From JAFTYO01 sp045611785 (GTDB taxonomy: Bacteria > Pseudomonadota > Alphaproteobacteria > RF32 > CAG-239), in contig JAZKXV010000009.1 of NCBI GenBank assembly GCA_045611785.1, positions 1 to 60,855 of the forward strand: DNA of 60,855 bases. The letters are read 5' to 3'. This document shows, piece after piece, positions 59,658 to 60,855 of this stretch (within the stretch, counting starts at the first letter, position 1; every line of letters begins with the position of its first letter). A program made the position numbers and the translations under genes. The notes below the pieces were generated by a model. That model did no database searches, was not told where the DNA came from, and was given only the letters and a program-made list of their open reading frames with translations.

Positions 59658-60855
59658 ATGAAACAAAACAACACTCAACAGGTGTTCTTTCAGAATGCCG
59701 GACAATGGTTCACAAATAATTTGGACCTTGAGACACTCTACAAAGATGTTCACTCTGCTAACTGTGGATATGGAACATCAGCTAACCAGTTGGTAAATGA
59801 GATGATGGCAAATGTGCTTGAGCTAATTTGTCAGGGATATCTTGATATTAGCAAGCCTTTCACTATAACCGATTATGGTTGTGGTCAGAGCAAAGCTGCT
59901 AATGTTCTCGCAAAGGTAATATGTAGTCGTGTTGACACGATTGTACAGATGCTTGCTTCAGACTGTTCATATGGTGAGGTGCTTGAGTATTTGGCTCCTA
60001 TCATCGTAGCAGCAGATTCTGAAAAAGTTGATTATCTTGACCAGATTACAAAGTATGGTCATATTACCGTACAGCGATACGATATTGGTATCCCAGAGTT
60101 TGCTAAGCCTCTTCCCGTCAAAGCAGACATTGTGTTCTGTAACGATGTTTTTGAACACATCCCAACAGAGGATCTTCCTGCCTTTATTGAGGATCTGGAA
60201 AATGCGGGAGAGTATGTTATAGCTTCAATATCGCTACGCGATGCAGTAAACTATAGCAAAATACCTGCTGATGTGCTCTTAAACGGTGCCGAGCAAGTAG
60301 AGTGTAAACCTGAATCTGGAATTGTTCTCGAACAAGAAGAATCAGGTGATTACATCTTTTCTTTGCATGTATCAATAATGCCTCAGGACAAATGGCAGCA
60401 GATACTCACAGAGAAGTGGACACTCATGCCGGCACAGGACTATACCGCGTGTTCTGCTATGAACTTTAGGCCAAGTGAGGAGTATAAGTCTTATAAAAGG
60501 ACTTTGATTTCTCAAATCGGCTTTGCTGATTTCATACCTTTTCCCACACCTATGGGAACTAAGTATGAGCAAGATTCGGTTTTGTTCATGCGTACTGCCA
60601 AAATGCAGCCGCAGAAACATTTGTACAAGCTAAACGCTCTTGAGCACTATGAAGATAGTGAGTTTAAGAGAGCTGAGCTTGCTAAGACTGAGGCTTTCTT
60701 TAAGTTTATCGAGGCAAAAGTCCGTAAAAATAAGGAAAGTGGTCTGTGGGAGTTTGAATACTTACCAGAAGATTATTTTGCAAAGCTCTATAGCTTAGAG
60801 CATTTAAGCAAGGCAACGGTCAATAATAACGACCAGAGTGAGGTAGAAAAGCATG
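59658..60855 (+). CDS. SAM-dependent methyltransferase-like protein, 3' end cut by window
   Basis: At least 399 codons, open to the last base. Class I methyltransferase motif I ITDYGCGQSKAANVLA (about 73-88), an acidic adenosine-binding region, and motif IV VFCNDVFEHIPTEDLPAFIE (about 158-177). The rest (after about 200) is unassigned, including DYTACSAMNFRPSEEYKSYK. No Shine-Dalgarno sequence; TATTATAAAT lies about 30 bases upstream. Base use is clearly GC-richer than the neighbours (many C- and G-ending codons), so recent acquisition is possible. Target unknown. Confidence 0.7.
   Translation, partial: MKQNNTQQVFFQNAGQWFTNNLDLETLYKDVHSANCGYGTSANQLVNEMMANVLELICQGYLDISKPFTITDYGCGQSKAANVLAKVICSRVDTIVQMLASDCSYGEVLEYLAPIIVAADSEKVDYLDQITKYGHITVQRYDIGIPEFAKPLPVKADIVFCNDVFEHIPTEDLPAFIEDLENAGEYVIASISLRDAVNYSKIPADVLLNGAEQVECKPESGIVLEQEESGDYIFSLHVSIMPQDKWQQILTEKWTLMPAQDYTACSAMNFRPSEEYKSYKRTLISQIGFADFIPFPTPMGTKYEQDSVLFMRTAKMQPQKHLYKLNALEHYEDSEFKRAELAKTEAFFKFIEAKVRKNKESGLWEFEYLPEDYFAKLYSLEHLSKATVNNNDQSEVEKH

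Noticed and set aside
1..60855. CRISPR arrays, insertion sequences, rRNA genes
   Set aside because: No spaced identical repeats, no transposase motifs with terminal inverted repeats, and no rRNA sequence were seen.

Overview
The window is a gene-dense, AT-rich stretch of a Gram-negative alphaproteobacterium. The group is indicated by a CtrA-type cell-cycle response regulator (33825-34511), by the pyrH-frr-uppS-cdsA-rseP-bamA-lpxD-fabZ order (40150-47880), and by lipid A, BamA and RND efflux genes that imply an outer membrane. The low GC and many small orphan genes recall uncultured host-associated (gut-type) alphaproteobacteria; that placement is inference.

Layout. 1-9021: the 3' part of dnaE with a downstream membrane-protein gene, then a TetR-AcrA-AcrB-type efflux operon behind a promoter that overlaps an AcrR-like operator. 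9354-14233 (minus): psd-pssA, a small lipoprotein, a PH-domain membrane protein, a DUF4105-type outer-membrane protein and a DUF3015-like secreted protein. 14475-16766: greA behind a terminator-like leader hairpin, a Cys-rich mini-protein overlapping a CAT-like gene tail to tail, and a possible tandem-GNAT protein. 16881-20089: a good tRNA-Val, sdaA, two HAD phosphatases, and a second, decayed tRNA-Val with the same flanks.

20248-32979 is accessory. It holds an N-formylglutamate-amidohydrolase-like gene, a zincin, a VanX/DdpX-type dipeptidase, an ankyrin protein and a DHH-like protein. It then holds a roughly 7 kb segment (25945-32979) bounded by a 27-bp direct repeat that is exactly the 3' end of tRNA-Glu, the signature of integration into a tRNA gene. 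No integrase is visible. Cargo includes a GNAT, a PHP phosphoesterase, a TonB_C/membrane fusion, a subtilase-like protein lacking its serine, and the pseudogene remnant of a second amidohydrolase copy.

33088-47880 is core: sodB, ctrA, an RgpF-like glycosyltransferase, tRNA-Ser, plsY, dprA, topA, and the translation/envelope operon from pyrH to fabZ. It covers UMP kinase, ribosome recycling, undecaprenyl-PP and CDP-diacylglycerol synthesis, site-2 protease, outer-membrane protein assembly, lipid A and fatty acid synthesis. 47929-60855 holds an Hsp70-like protein and ClpB, then single genes: a HAD phosphatase, a large anchored periplasmic protein, a DEDDh exonuclease, a tandem HD-domain protein, a stand-alone acyl carrier protein, two distantly related unknowns, and a methyltransferase cut by the window end.

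Most of the core genes I checked have a clear GGAG-type ribosome-binding site. A scattered set of monocistronic accessory genes lacks one, and several of these look GC-richer than their neighbours. The most noteworthy items are the tRNA-Glu-bounded segment, the duplicated and decaying tRNA-Val, and this Shine-Dalgarno-less gene class.
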